Assembly (NCBI RefSeq): GCF_014203115.1
Contig: NZ_JACHIJ010000008.1
Location: 1 to 64,000 of the forward strand
Length of the DNA: 64,000 nt
Source: Afipia massiliensis
Lineage (GTDB): Bacteria; Pseudomonadota; Alphaproteobacteria; Rhizobiales; Xanthobacteraceae
Direction of reading: 5' to 3'
Each line of letters opens with the position of its first letter. Positions within the stretch are counted from its first letter, which is position 1. Made by a program: the position numbers and the translations under genes. Shown one piece after another: positions 34,932-43,713 of the stretch. The notes beneath the pieces are model-generated. The model ran no database searches. It saw only the letters and a list, made by a program, of their open reading frames with translations, and was not told the DNA's origin.

Positions 34932-35633
34932 ATGGCAAAGAAGTCGTCCCCACCGGTTACCCGCGTCAAGCAGAAGCGCCTGTCTCCTGAGGATCGGCGT
35001 CAGGAGTTCGTCCGCAAGGCAACAGAGTTTTTTTCCGAAGAGGGATTCAACGGCGGCACCCGCGAGCTGGCGCGCCGGTTGGGCGTGACCCAGCCGCTGC
35101 TCTATCGCTATTTCCCAAGCAAGGAAGAGCTCATCAAGGAGGTCTACCGCAAGGTGTACCTCGAACCGCTCGATACCGGTTGGGAGAAGCTTCTCACCAA
35201 TCGGTCGCGTCCGATCCGTGAGCGCCTCGTGCAGTTCTATGAGGCCTACACCAACGTGATCTTCACGCGAAAATGGCTGAGGATCTATCTGTTCTCAGGT
35301 CTCAAAGGCCTCGATATCAACCGCTGGTACGTGGGCGTGGTGCGCGACAAGATCCTGACGCGCATCATCAAGGAATGCAGATTTGAAGCCGGCTTGCCGA
35401 CGCAGGCCAAACCGACTGCGGCCGAAATCGAAATGGCGTGGGTTTTCCACGGCGGTATTTTCTACTACGGCGTCCGACGATACATCTACGAGATGGCTCC
35501 TCTTCAGGAAAAGGAAGAGATGATCGCCAACGCGATTGACGGCTACCTTGCGGGATTTGCGCGGATATCGAGTCAAGATGCCAAGCGGCCTGCGGTGAAA
35601 TCAAACAGGCTCAATGCCGCCGCTCTTCGCTGA
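34932..35633 (+). CDS. TetR-family transcriptional regulator
   Basis: The 233-residue protein is given from the ATG at 34932; a GTG at 34914 overlapping the reductase stop is possible. Residues 20-70 form the helix-turn-helix, with GFNGGTRELARRLGVTQPLLYRYFPSKEEL. The C-terminal part is helical and ligand-binding. It is the last gene of the VOC operon, whose promoter has a TTATCG/CGATAA palindrome also found before two other operons, so it is the most likely repressor of that set. Its 3' end overlaps the convergent Gfo/Idh gene by 33 bases. Confidence 0.85.
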   Translation: MAKKSSPPVTRVKQKRLSPEDRRQEFVRKATEFFSEEGFNGGTRELARRLGVTQPLLYRYFPSKEELIKEVYRKVYLEPLDTGWEKLLTNRSRPIRERLVQFYEAYTNVIFTRKWLRIYLFSGLKGLDINRWYVGVVRDKILTRIIKECRFEAGLPTQAKPTAAEIEMAWVFHGGIFYYGVRRYIYEMAPLQEKEEMIANAIDGYLAGFARISSQDAKRPAVKSNRLNAAALR

Positions 35634-36590
35634 GCGCTGAATGGCCTCGAACGTCTGGACGTTCATGAGCATCTCATCGTGGGTTACGGGATAGGAAGGG
35701 CCGCCGAGCGCTGCTCGCCCGAATGCTTCCAGATTGTCTCGCACCGCCGGATGCGGCTGATAATAGGCCGTTTCTGGCGACTGATCGCGGAGGACGCGGG
35801 TAACCTCCCAGCCGGTCGGGTTCTCGGGGTGGGTCCGGTCGCGGATCTCCATCCACCCCTTTGATCCAAGCAGCGCCAGGCGACCCATGAAGGGCGTGGC
35901 AAGAACCGCGTTTAGCGTCGCCGTCGTACCGCTTTCAAAACCGATGGTGACCGAGAGCGTATCGCCGTTTGCGAAGTGGCTTCCGAGAGTCGCCAGACGG
36001 GCCCAAACATGGGTGGGCTTCCCGAGGATCGCAATCGACAGATCGACCAGATGAATGCCGGTTGCCGACAAGGGGCCGACGGGATTGACCGTGTTTGACA
36101 GGCGCCAGTTATCTGGCAGCAAGTTGAGAAACTTATCCTGGCTGAAATTACCCTCAAGCACGAGTGCGTTGCCGAATTCACCATCCGCCAGCCGCCGGCG
36201 CATTTCGATCACGGCGGGCTCGAAGCGTCGCTCATGGCCGATGCCCAATTGCACTTTTGCTGTTTTGACCGCAGCGATGGCGCGCTCAGCATCGGCGGCT
36301 GTCGTGCAGAGCGGCTTTTCGCAGAACACGTGACGTCCCGATCGGGCAGCGGCTTCGATCTGGCTGGCGTGATGATCTTGCGGGGTGCAGAGAATGACCG
36401 CATCGATATCGGAGCGCGCCAGGGCGTCTTCAAAGCGTGCGGATGTTTCAAGGCCCAATGCAGCGCCTTTCGCGCGCATTGGCTCAAGCGGATCGATGCC
36501 CAGCAGCGGTTTAACGATATCGCTGGTCGCGAGATTGCTGGCGATGGTCTGTCCCCACCATCCCAGCCCGACAACGGCGGCCCGGATCAT
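35601..36590 (-). CDS. Gfo/Idh/MocA-family oxidoreductase
   Basis: The 329-residue protein has an N-terminal NAD(P) domain with VVGLGWWGQTIASNL near residue 6 and the EKP motif in HVFCEKPLC near residue 90. The C-terminal half is the alpha/beta substrate domain with GIHLVDLSIAI. Members oxidise or reduce a carbonyl or hydroxyl group of many small molecules, so the substrate is open. It is the third gene of a minus-strand unit after the luciferase-like and deacetylase-like genes. Confidence 0.83.
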   Translation of the reverse strand: MIRAAVVGLGWWGQTIASNLATSDIVKPLLGIDPLEPMRAKGAALGLETSARFEDALARSDIDAVILCTPQDHHASQIEAAARSGRHVFCEKPLCTTAADAERAIAAVKTAKVQLGIGHERRFEPAVIEMRRRLADGEFGNALVLEGNFSQDKFLNLLPDNWRLSNTVNPVGPLSATGIHLVDLSIAILGKPTHVWARLATLGSHFANGDTLSVTIGFESGTTATLNAVLATPFMGRLALLGSKGWMEIRDRTHPENPTGWEVTRVLRDQSPETAYYQPHPAVRDNLEAFGRAALGGPSYPVTHDEMLMNVQTFEAIQRSAKSGGIEPV

Positions 36591-36610
36591 ATTTTGCGCT
36601 CCAATCGGGA

Positions 36611-37486
36611 TTAGCTCTTGGTCATCTGGCCGCGATACCAGTCACCGATCCCGCTCGCGGTCATCAGCGCAACGCCGTCGTGGCCGATGACGTAATCGAG
36701 CAGTTGTTCCAGATACTTGATCCGGTGCGGAACGCCGGTGATGTAGGGGTGGATCGAGATCGCCATCACACGGGCGTTCTCTTCGCCCTCGAGATAGAGC
36801 CGGTCGAACTGATCGATGCTCCGGCGCAGGAATTGATCCGACGCCATGTGATGCAGTGCATGAACAACGATATCGTTGGTCTCGACAGTGTAGGGGATCG
36901 TCGTAATCGTCCCATGAGGTGTTTCGATATCCTGCGGAAGGTCATCGATCACCCAGTCGGCGACATATTCGATCCCGTTCAGGCGGAGAAGATCGAGAGT
37001 TTCATTTGTTTCAGTGAGGCCGGGACTCTCCCATGACCGGGGCGCCTTGCCCGTGAACTTTGCAATCGTATCGACAGCGCGTTTGATCGCGTCGCCTTGA
37101 TTTTCGACCTTGTGCATTGGGCCTTGCAGAAAGCCGTGCCCCATGAACTCGAATCCGGCCTCGCGCGCCGCCGATGCTACGCGCGGATATGACGTACAGA
37201 CGTTCCCGTTAATGGCGAGCGTTGTCGGAATATTTCTGTCCGTCAGGGCCTTGAACTGACGCCAGAAGCCCGCCCGCATTCCGTATTCATGCCAAGCCCA
37301 GTTAGGCACGTCGGGAAGCAGCGGCTGCCCCATCGGCGGGCTGAGAACCGTGCGCGGCATCGCATTCTCGATGCGCCATTCCTCGACATTGAGGATGATC
37401 CAGACGGCGAGCTTCTTGCCGCCTGGAAGCACCAGTTTGGGACGGTCGATGAGAGCCTGATAGGGAATGCGATCGGAGAGAGCCAA
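36611..37486 (-). CDS. Polysaccharide-deacetylase-like hydrolase (PuuE/cyclic-amide type)
   Basis: The 291-residue protein has the NodB-fold layout. It shows LAVWIILNVEEW near residue 26, EFMGHGFLQGPMH near 113, and a C-terminal ISIHPYITGVPHR near 245. The aspartate pair normally seen at the start of classic sugar deacetylases is not obvious; the LNVEEW and HHM-like stretches fit the allantoinase-PuuE/HpPgdA branch, which opens cyclic amides. Placed between a luciferase-like monooxygenase and an oxidoreductase, it may hydrolyse a lactam or imide of the pathway. This substrate is inferred. Confidence 0.72.
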   Translation of the reverse strand: MALSDRIPYQALIDRPKLVLPGGKKLAVWIILNVEEWRIENAMPRTVLSPPMGQPLLPDVPNWAWHEYGMRAGFWRQFKALTDRNIPTTLAINGNVCTSYPRVASAAREAGFEFMGHGFLQGPMHKVENQGDAIKRAVDTIAKFTGKAPRSWESPGLTETNETLDLLRLNGIEYVADWVIDDLPQDIETPHGTITTIPYTVETNDIVVHALHHMASDQFLRRSIDQFDRLYLEGEENARVMAISIHPYITGVPHRIKYLEQLLDYVIGHDGVALMTASGIGDWYRGQMTKS

Positions 37487-37505
37487 TTGGGATTCCTGCT
37501 TCTTG

Positions 37506-38612
37506 TTATTCCGCAGCTTTAGCCAACCTTGACGAACCGGCGTTCACCAGAGGCAGCACTTTCTCCGCCGTCAAGATCATGGATTTCCGTCCAAGCTCAC
37601 GATCTTTCCAATCCTTGCCAGCATAGAGCAGTGTCCCGAATGTGCCGACTTCGTTCTGGAATGCAAGGATCTGGTCGGCGACGCTGTCCGGCGTACCGTA
37701 GATGATCAGCTTGTCGCAGATCATGTCGAGTGTCACTTCATCGTCGGGCTGATCGCGGTGGGTCTTGAACAACTCGATTCGGCCGTTCTTCTTCAGCTTG
37801 GTGAACAGCGACCGGTAGTAATTCACATACGGACCATTCGGATCGGTCGCATAGGCCTTCGCTGTTGCTGCGTCGTCGGCGACGAAGACGCTCTTCGCGA
37901 CGCGCCAGTTGGCGGGGTCTACGGCGCGGCCACCACGCTCGCAGCCCTCAACATACTTCGGCCAATGGCTTTTCACCCACGCCGGCATCAAGAAGTTTGC
38001 CGAGATCGGATCCCATCCCCGGACCGCGGCTTCGGTCACGCCCTTCGAAAACGGTGCGACTGCGGTGACGACGATCGGCGGATGCGGTCGTTGCAGCGGA
38101 CGGGGGATATAGCCCTGGCCGATTTCCTTGATCTGCGTTCGCTGCGTAGACACCGTCCAGTACTTGCCTTGAAGATTGTAAGGCGGTTCGCCGGACCAGA
38201 TGCCGAGTACCTGATTGATCGCTTCGAGGAACATCTCGTTGCGGTTGAAGTCGAGATTGCCAAACAACTCCGCATCCGACAGAAGACCGCCCGGGCTGAT
38301 GCCGAAAATAAACCGGCCGTCGAGCATGTGATCCAGCATGGCGATGGTAGCAGCGACTGTTGCGGGATGTGTGTTGGGCATGTTCACGGTGCCGGTGCCG
38401 AGCCTGATCTGCTTCGTCGCGGCGGCAATCCAGGCCAGAAACGTCACGCATGAGGTGATGTTCTCGGCCTTGTCGGTGACGTGCTCGCCGACATAAGCCT
38501 CCGTGAATCCCAGTTCGTCGGCGAGAAGGAAAGCCTCGCGGTCTTCGGACAGCGACTGCCGCCAGTCCTTGTCCAACGGGTGGATCGGCATCGTGAAAAA
38601 GCCGAGGTTCAT
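37506..38612 (-). CDS. Luciferase-like monooxygenase (FMN or F420 type)
   Basis: The 368-residue protein is longer than the 21.8 kb luciferase-like enzyme and resembles the limonene/alkane-type branch. It has GFTEAYVGEHVTDKAENIT near residue 35, IRLGTGTVNMPNTHP near 69, and FIFGISPGGLLSDAELFG near 100. The cofactor cannot be set by eye; FMNH2 from the reductase at 34378 or F420 from the first block are both available. It is the first gene of a minus-strand operon divergent from a LysR gene. Confidence 0.82.
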   Translation of the reverse strand: MNLGFFTMPIHPLDKDWRQSLSEDREAFLLADELGFTEAYVGEHVTDKAENITSCVTFLAWIAAATKQIRLGTGTVNMPNTHPATVAATIAMLDHMLDGRFIFGISPGGLLSDAELFGNLDFNRNEMFLEAINQVLGIWSGEPPYNLQGKYWTVSTQRTQIKEIGQGYIPRPLQRPHPPIVVTAVAPFSKGVTEAAVRGWDPISANFLMPAWVKSHWPKYVEGCERGGRAVDPANWRVAKSVFVADDAATAKAYATDPNGPYVNYYRSLFTKLKKNGRIELFKTHRDQPDDEVTLDMICDKLIIYGTPDSVADQILAFQNEVGTFGTLLYAGKDWKDRELGRKSMILTAEKVLPLVNAGSSRLAKAAE

Positions 38613-38713
38613 TGCATGTTTCCTTGATCGCTTGTGATTGGAGCGAAGAGTAGCGATTGTGGCATATTAGAAAAATGATTATTCTTACTATCTCACATTA
38701 GGAAAATTGATGG

Positions 38714-39676
38714 ATGATTTCCCTTCGGCAGATCAGATCGTTCGTCGCCGTTTATGAAGAGGGTTCGTTCACATCGGCTGCAAAACGGGAAGGTGCGACC
38801 CAATCCGGCATTTCGCAGCACCTCAAGCAACTCGAATCCGAACTCGGTGCGGCATTGCTTGAACGCAACGGCCGGGATGTTGAGCCGACTCTGGCTGGGA
38901 AACTCTACTATCGCGAGTGTGTCGGTGTTCTGAGGAAACTGGAGGCGGCACAGCAAAGCGTTGCCGTGAATCACATTCGTGGTGCAATCCGTGTTGGCCT
39001 GATGCCGACCTTCACCAGATCGGTGCTTGCTCCTGCATTGGACAAGTTCCTCATCTCGGCGCCGGGCTCTGAAATCAGCGTGATCGAGGCCTATTCGGGC
39101 GTGCTGACCGAGATGATCCTTAAAGGTGAACTGGATTTTGCGGTTGTCCCGGCCTTCGAAGGGATAACCGGCATCTCGCATCGGCTCCTCGCCCGCGACC
39201 GGGAGATGCTGGTGAGTGCGAAGCGAGGCAAAAACACTCTCAAGCCGGTCAAGCTGTCTGAGCTTGGTCCGTTGAAGGTTGTTCTACCTGGGCATCAGAA
39301 TACGCGTCGTCGCAACATCGAGACTTACTTCAGTGTCAACGGGGTCGCTGTGGCGCAACGGCTGGAGCTGGACGCCATGATGGGCACGCTGCAATTTGTC
39401 GCAGTGAGCGATTGGGTCGCCATTCTGCCGTTCGTGATGATGGCCTCGGATATCGACGGTGGGCGCTTCGATGTGAGGCCGCTCGAAGATCCGCCTTTCT
39501 ATTCCGAGTTCGTTTTGATCGAGCCGGCGCGCAAGGTGATGTCTCCTGCGGCCGCGTTGTTCGCTGATATTCTTAGAATGGAGGCCGAGAAATCGCGGCT
39601 GGTGTTTGAGGAACGTGCTGGCAGACAGCAACAACTGACGCGCCGGTGCGCAGTGCGGTCCGGGCGGTCGCGGTAG
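38714..39676 (+). CDS. LysR-family transcriptional regulator
   Basis: The 320-residue protein has the N-terminal winged helix, with SLRQIRSFVAVYEEGSFTSAAKREGATQSGISQHLKQLE at residues 3-41, of which SFTSAAKREGATQSGISQHL is the core. The rest is the effector-binding domain. It is divergent from the luciferase-like monooxygenase operon with a 101-base gap. That gap holds an AGAA/TTCT-type inverted stretch around 38671-38684 that could be its binding site. It probably activates the divergent operon. Confidence 0.87.
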   Translation: MISLRQIRSFVAVYEEGSFTSAAKREGATQSGISQHLKQLESELGAALLERNGRDVEPTLAGKLYYRECVGVLRKLEAAQQSVAVNHIRGAIRVGLMPTFTRSVLAPALDKFLISAPGSEISVIEAYSGVLTEMILKGELDFAVVPAFEGITGISHRLLARDREMLVSAKRGKNTLKPVKLSELGPLKVVLPGHQNTRRRNIETYFSVNGVAVAQRLELDAMMGTLQFVAVSDWVAILPFVMMASDIDGGRFDVRPLEDPPFYSEFVLIEPARKVMSPAAALFADILRMEAEKSRLVFEERAGRQQQLTRRCAVRSGRSR

Positions 39677-39830
39677 GATTTGTGCGGCGCGACATTTTCG
39701 TATGGCGACCCCGCAAGCCATAATTCCTTAACTCTCACTTCGCTTTGTCGCGCTTGGGTTCGTCGCGTGGGTGAACCGGGAAGCCTTTATTTCCAGCGGT
39801 TGGTGCAATGCCGGACTTACCGAAGCGAAA

Positions 39831-39844
39831 TAATCGTTCGATAA
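39831..39844. promoter_or_regulatory. Putative operator of the second regulon, copy 2
   Basis: TAATCGTTCGATAA matches the motif TTATCGnnCGATAA with one change. It lies 83 bases before the start of the second molybdenum hydroxylase operon. Confidence 0.5.
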
Positions 39845-39926
39845 ACAACGCTTGACGTTTGATCTTCGGCACCGTCTAATCATTCTCGAAGCCCATCATA
39901 AAATGTGGCGAGGGGAGGTTGCCGGA

Positions 39927-40808
39927 ATGAAAGCTTCGGCTTTCAGTTATGCGCGTGCTTCGAGCGTCGTTGACGCATTGGAGCTGCTTGCCCGGCATGG
40001 CGATCAGGCCAAGATCCTTTCCGGTGGTCAAAGCCTTATGCCTGCATTGAATCTGAGGTTGTCGGCTCCGGAATTGCTCGTCGACATCGGCGCCATCGAT
40101 GAGTTGCGCGGAATCAGCGTTGCGAACGGCGTCCTTAGGATCGGCGCACTGACCCGTCACGTCGATGTCCTGAGGTCCGCTGAGATCGCAAAGCATGCGC
40201 CGCTTCTGACCGAAGCCATCGCGCATGTCGCGCATCCCGCGATCCGCAACAAGGGCACATTCGGCGGCAGTCTCGCGCATGCTGATCCTGCATCGGAGCT
40301 CCCGGCGTGTGTTCTCGCGCTTGATGCTGTCATTCTTGTCCGCAGCAAGGATAGCGAGCGTCGTATTCAGGCCGCCGACTTTTTCACGGGCATCTATGAG
40401 ACCTTGCTGGCTCCGGACGAACTGCTCGTTGCCGTTGAAATCCCCGTCGCAAAGCCGAATGCGGTTCATTTCTTCCATGAGTACGCCCGTCGGAAGGGCG
40501 ATTACGCCATCGTCGGACTGGCGGCGTCTGGAATTCTCGACGGTGACGTGTTGACGGATCTCCGGCTCGGCTACTTTGCGGTGGGCGATAAGCCAATGCT
40601 TGCAACGGCGGCGGAGCATCTGACAGGACGGCCGGTCACAGCATCGATGCTGGCTGACGCTCAGGCTGCGCTCGACGCGGAGCTTGATCCGCAGGAAGAT
40701 CAGCAGGCTTCTGCCGGAATGCGCCGTTATCTCGCGCGCCAGTTGATGGCGCGATGCGTGTCGGTGCTGCTCGAGCGTCCGGATCTCGAAACGAAAGCGC
40801 TGGCGTGA
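39927..40808 (+). CDS. Second molybdenum hydroxylase, FAD-binding subunit
   Basis: The 293-residue protein starts at the ATG at 39927 behind AGGGGAGG; the longer frame from 39852 adds an unlikely N-terminus. Flavin motifs are SGGQSLMPALNLRL near residue 33 and TFGGSLAHADPASELP near 111. It is the first of three coupled subunits, in the order FAD, iron-sulfur, large. Its stop overlaps a GTG start for the iron-sulfur subunit. Confidence 0.88.
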   Translation: MKASAFSYARASSVVDALELLARHGDQAKILSGGQSLMPALNLRLSAPELLVDIGAIDELRGISVANGVLRIGALTRHVDVLRSAEIAKHAPLLTEAIAHVAHPAIRNKGTFGGSLAHADPASELPACVLALDAVILVRSKDSERRIQAADFFTGIYETLLAPDELLVAVEIPVAKPNAVHFFHEYARRKGDYAIVGLAASGILDGDVLTDLRLGYFAVGDKPMLATAAEHLTGRPVTASMLADAQAALDAELDPQEDQQASAGMRRYLARQLMARCVSVLLERPDLETKALA

Positions 40809-41290
40809 CGGATCTCGCATCAATTTCCCTGACCGTTAATGGTGAGCGCATTTCCGCGCAGGTGCTGCCACGATTGAACCTGGCTGACTTTCTGCGGGAT
40901 CATCTGGGTCTCACGGGGACTCATGTCGGATGCGAGCATGGCGTGTGTGGAGCGTGCACGGTTCGCGTCAATGGCGACATCGTGCGTGCGTGCTTACTGC
41001 TTGCGGTACAGGTGGAAAACGCGTCCGTGCAGACGATCGAGGGGCTGTCGGACAGTGGGGAAGTCTCCGATTTGCAGGCGGCGTTCCGCGACCGCAATGC
41101 CCTTCAATGCGGATACTGCACGCCCGGTATGTTGATGGCCGCGCAGGATATCCTGATCCATGAGCCGCAGGCGGATCGCGAGCAAATTCGCGAGCATCTC
41201 TCCGGCAACTACTGCCGCTGCACGGGGTATCATGCGATCATCGACGCCGTGGAAGCGACGGCCCGTGCACGTTCGGAGCAGGCGCGATGA
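40805..41290 (+). CDS. Second molybdenum hydroxylase, 2Fe-2S subunit
   Basis: The 161-residue protein begins at the GTG at 40805 (GTGA overlap); a longer frame starting at 40754 lies inside the FAD gene. The two clusters are held by GCEHGVCGACTVRVNG near residue 42, CGYCTPGML near 101, and GNYCRCTGYH near 138. Its length is normal, with no CoxG domain, in contrast to the fused subunit at 10.8 kb. Confidence 0.9.
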   Translation: MTDLASISLTVNGERISAQVLPRLNLADFLRDHLGLTGTHVGCEHGVCGACTVRVNGDIVRACLLLAVQVENASVQTIEGLSDSGEVSDLQAAFRDRNALQCGYCTPGMLMAAQDILIHEPQADREQIREHLSGNYCRCTGYHAIIDAVEATARARSEQAR

Positions 41291-43680
41291 ACGACGGCTC
41301 CGAGAAGCAAGCCGGCCTGTCGGTCCTGGACCGCCCGAATTCGTACATCGGCAAGACGGTGCCGCGCCCGAATCTCGATCGGCTGATGCAGGGGCGTGGG
41401 CAGTATGTCAGCGACATGGTGCTGCCGCGCATGGCGCATGCGGTATTCCTGCGGTCACCCTATGCGCATGCGAAAATCATGAACATCGATGCGACTGCGG
41501 CAAAGGCAATGCCCGGCGTTATTGCGGTCGTCACCGGTGCGGAACTGGCGAAGGTCATTACGCCTTGGGTTGGCGTCCTGTCTCATCTCAAAGGTCTCAA
41601 ATCTGCTCCGCAGCACGCGATCGCGATTGATCGCGCTTGTTGGCAAGGTGAGGCAGTGGCGGCGGTCATCGCGACCAGCCGTGCGCTCGCCGAAGATGCC
41701 GCCGAGGCCGTGTTGGTGGATTACGAAGAGCTTGTTCCGGTGACGGATATGCGCACCGCGCTCGATTCCGATACGCCGGTGATTCATGCGGATCTCGGGG
41801 ACAATCTGGCCTTCGAGCGCAATCTCGATGCCGGAGCCGTGGATCAGGCCTTCAAGGATTCTGATGAAGTAGTGGAGACTGAGTTCGTCTTCGGCCGCCA
41901 CACTGGCGTGACGCTGGAGCCCCGCGCAGTTCTGGCGGACTGGAATTCCGGCGAGGAGCGCCTGACCGTTTATCTGGGTACGCAGGCGCCCCACATGGTG
42001 CAGAACATCGCCGCTCTGCATCTGGGTCTCGATGAGGCGCAGGTTCGCGTAGTGTGCAAGGATGTCGGTGGCTCGTTCGGCATCAAGGTTCACATCTATG
42101 CCGACGAAATGGCGACTCTTGCGTTGTCGAAGTTGCTGCGTCGGCCGATCAAATTCGTCGCCGACCGGGTCGAGAGTTTCAACACCGATATTCATGCGCG
42201 CGATCACGTCTGCAAGGCGCGCATCGGCGTCAGCAAGGACGGGACCATCAACGCCTTCGAGATCGATGATGTCACCGGCATCGGCCCCTACTCGATGTAT
42301 CCGCGCACCAGCGCGATCGAGGCCAACCAGGTCGTCAATCTGGTCGGTGGTCCCTACACGACGCGAAATTACCGCGCACGAACCCGCGTGGTTTTCCAGA
42401 ACAAGAATGTCACCTGCCAGTATCGCGGCGTAGGGCATCCTATTGCCTGCTCGATCACCGAAGGGATGGTCGATCTGGCCGCGCAGCGGATCGGGATGGA
42501 TCCGATTGAAATCCGCCGCCGCAATCTTATTCGCGATGATGCCTATCCTTGCGGTTCGCCGTCAGGACTCAAATTTGAGGCTCTGTCGCATCACGCGTCG
42601 CTCGATAAGCTCGTCGCAATGATGGACTACGACGCGTTGCGCGCCGAGCAGATCGAACTGCGCAAGCAGGGAATCTACCGCGGCATCGGCATCGGAAGCT
42701 TTATCGAGGTCACCAATCCCAGCGCGGCATTCTACGGCGTGGGCGGTGCGCGGATTTCGTCGCAGGACGGTGTTGCCGTACGTCTGGACGCCACCGGCCG
42801 GGTGATTTGCCAGACCAGCATCACCGAACAGGGGCAGGGATCTGAATCGCTGACCGCGCAGATCGTCGGCAGTGTGCTCGGTGTATCGATGGAACGCGTA
42901 CGCGTGATTCTGGGTGATACCGACAACACGCCCTATGGTGGCGGCACTTGGGCGTCGCGCGGAGCGGGCATCGGTGGTGAGGCCGCGCTGCAGGCAGCGA
43001 AGGTGTTACGCAAGAACATTCTGGATGTCGCAGCGGCCATTCTTCAAGCCAAGCCAGGTGATCTCGATATCGTCGATAACGCCGTAGTTGATGCCGACGG
43101 TGGACAGCAACGCATCGAACTGCATGAGCTGGCGCGCATCGTCTACTTCCGGCCAGATACCTTGCCGCCGGGATTCCAGCCCGAGTTGATGGCGACCCGG
43201 CATTTCGTGCCACGCGAGTATCCTTTCGCGTTCACTAACGGTGTTCAGGCCTCGTTGCTGGAGGTTGATCCTCAAACAGGCTTTATCAAGCTGCTCAGGC
43301 ATTGGGTGGTCGAGGACTGTGGCACCATCATCAATCCTCAACTGGTGGATGAGCAAATCCGCGGCGGCGTGGTCCAAGGGCTGGGTGCCGCGCTTTACGA
43401 ACACTGCATCTACGATGAGCGCGGACAGCTCACCAATGCCAACATGGCGGACTATCTCGTGCCGATGTCGGGTGAGATGCCGGATATCGACGTCGGGCAC
43501 GTTGTCTCTCCCACGCTTGAGAGTGAACTGGGCGCCAAGGGAGCGGGCGAAGCGGGGACGGCTGCTGCGGCTGCTGTAGTCTCCAACGCCGTCAACGACG
43601 CGCTCTCGCCTTTTAATGTCACAATTACTGAAATTCCGCTGACGCCACGAGTTATTCTCGCTGCGCTTGGGCGAATCTGA
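41287..43680 (+). CDS. Second molybdenum hydroxylase, large subunit
   Basis: The 797-residue protein binds the molybdenum cofactor. It has DVGGSFGIKVHIYADE near residue 259, the active-site loop CQYRGVGHPIACSITE near 378, and KGAGEAGTAAAAAVVSNAVNDAL near the C-terminus with the catalytic glutamate. The loop differs from CO dehydrogenase and from the first hydroxylase here (PYRGVARTG), so the two probably act on different compounds. A Liv-type binding-protein gene follows after 33 bases, tying oxidation to import. Confidence 0.88.
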   Translation: MNDGSEKQAGLSVLDRPNSYIGKTVPRPNLDRLMQGRGQYVSDMVLPRMAHAVFLRSPYAHAKIMNIDATAAKAMPGVIAVVTGAELAKVITPWVGVLSHLKGLKSAPQHAIAIDRACWQGEAVAAVIATSRALAEDAAEAVLVDYEELVPVTDMRTALDSDTPVIHADLGDNLAFERNLDAGAVDQAFKDSDEVVETEFVFGRHTGVTLEPRAVLADWNSGEERLTVYLGTQAPHMVQNIAALHLGLDEAQVRVVCKDVGGSFGIKVHIYADEMATLALSKLLRRPIKFVADRVESFNTDIHARDHVCKARIGVSKDGTINAFEIDDVTGIGPYSMYPRTSAIEANQVVNLVGGPYTTRNYRARTRVVFQNKNVTCQYRGVGHPIACSITEGMVDLAAQRIGMDPIEIRRRNLIRDDAYPCGSPSGLKFEALSHHASLDKLVAMMDYDALRAEQIELRKQGIYRGIGIGSFIEVTNPSAAFYGVGGARISSQDGVAVRLDATGRVICQTSITEQGQGSESLTAQIVGSVLGVSMERVRVILGDTDNTPYGGGTWASRGAGIGGEAALQAAKVLRKNILDVAAAILQAKPGDLDIVDNAVVDADGGQQRIELHELARIVYFRPDTLPPGFQPELMATRHFVPREYPFAFTNGVQASLLEVDPQTGFIKLLRHWVVEDCGTIINPQLVDEQIRGGVVQGLGAALYEHCIYDERGQLTNANMADYLVPMSGEMPDIDVGHVVSPTLESELGAKGAGEAGTAAAAAVVSNAVNDALSPFNVTITEIPLTPRVILAALGRI

Positions 43681-43713
43681 TCGACAACAAGAATATCAAC
43701 CTCGGAGGAATAC

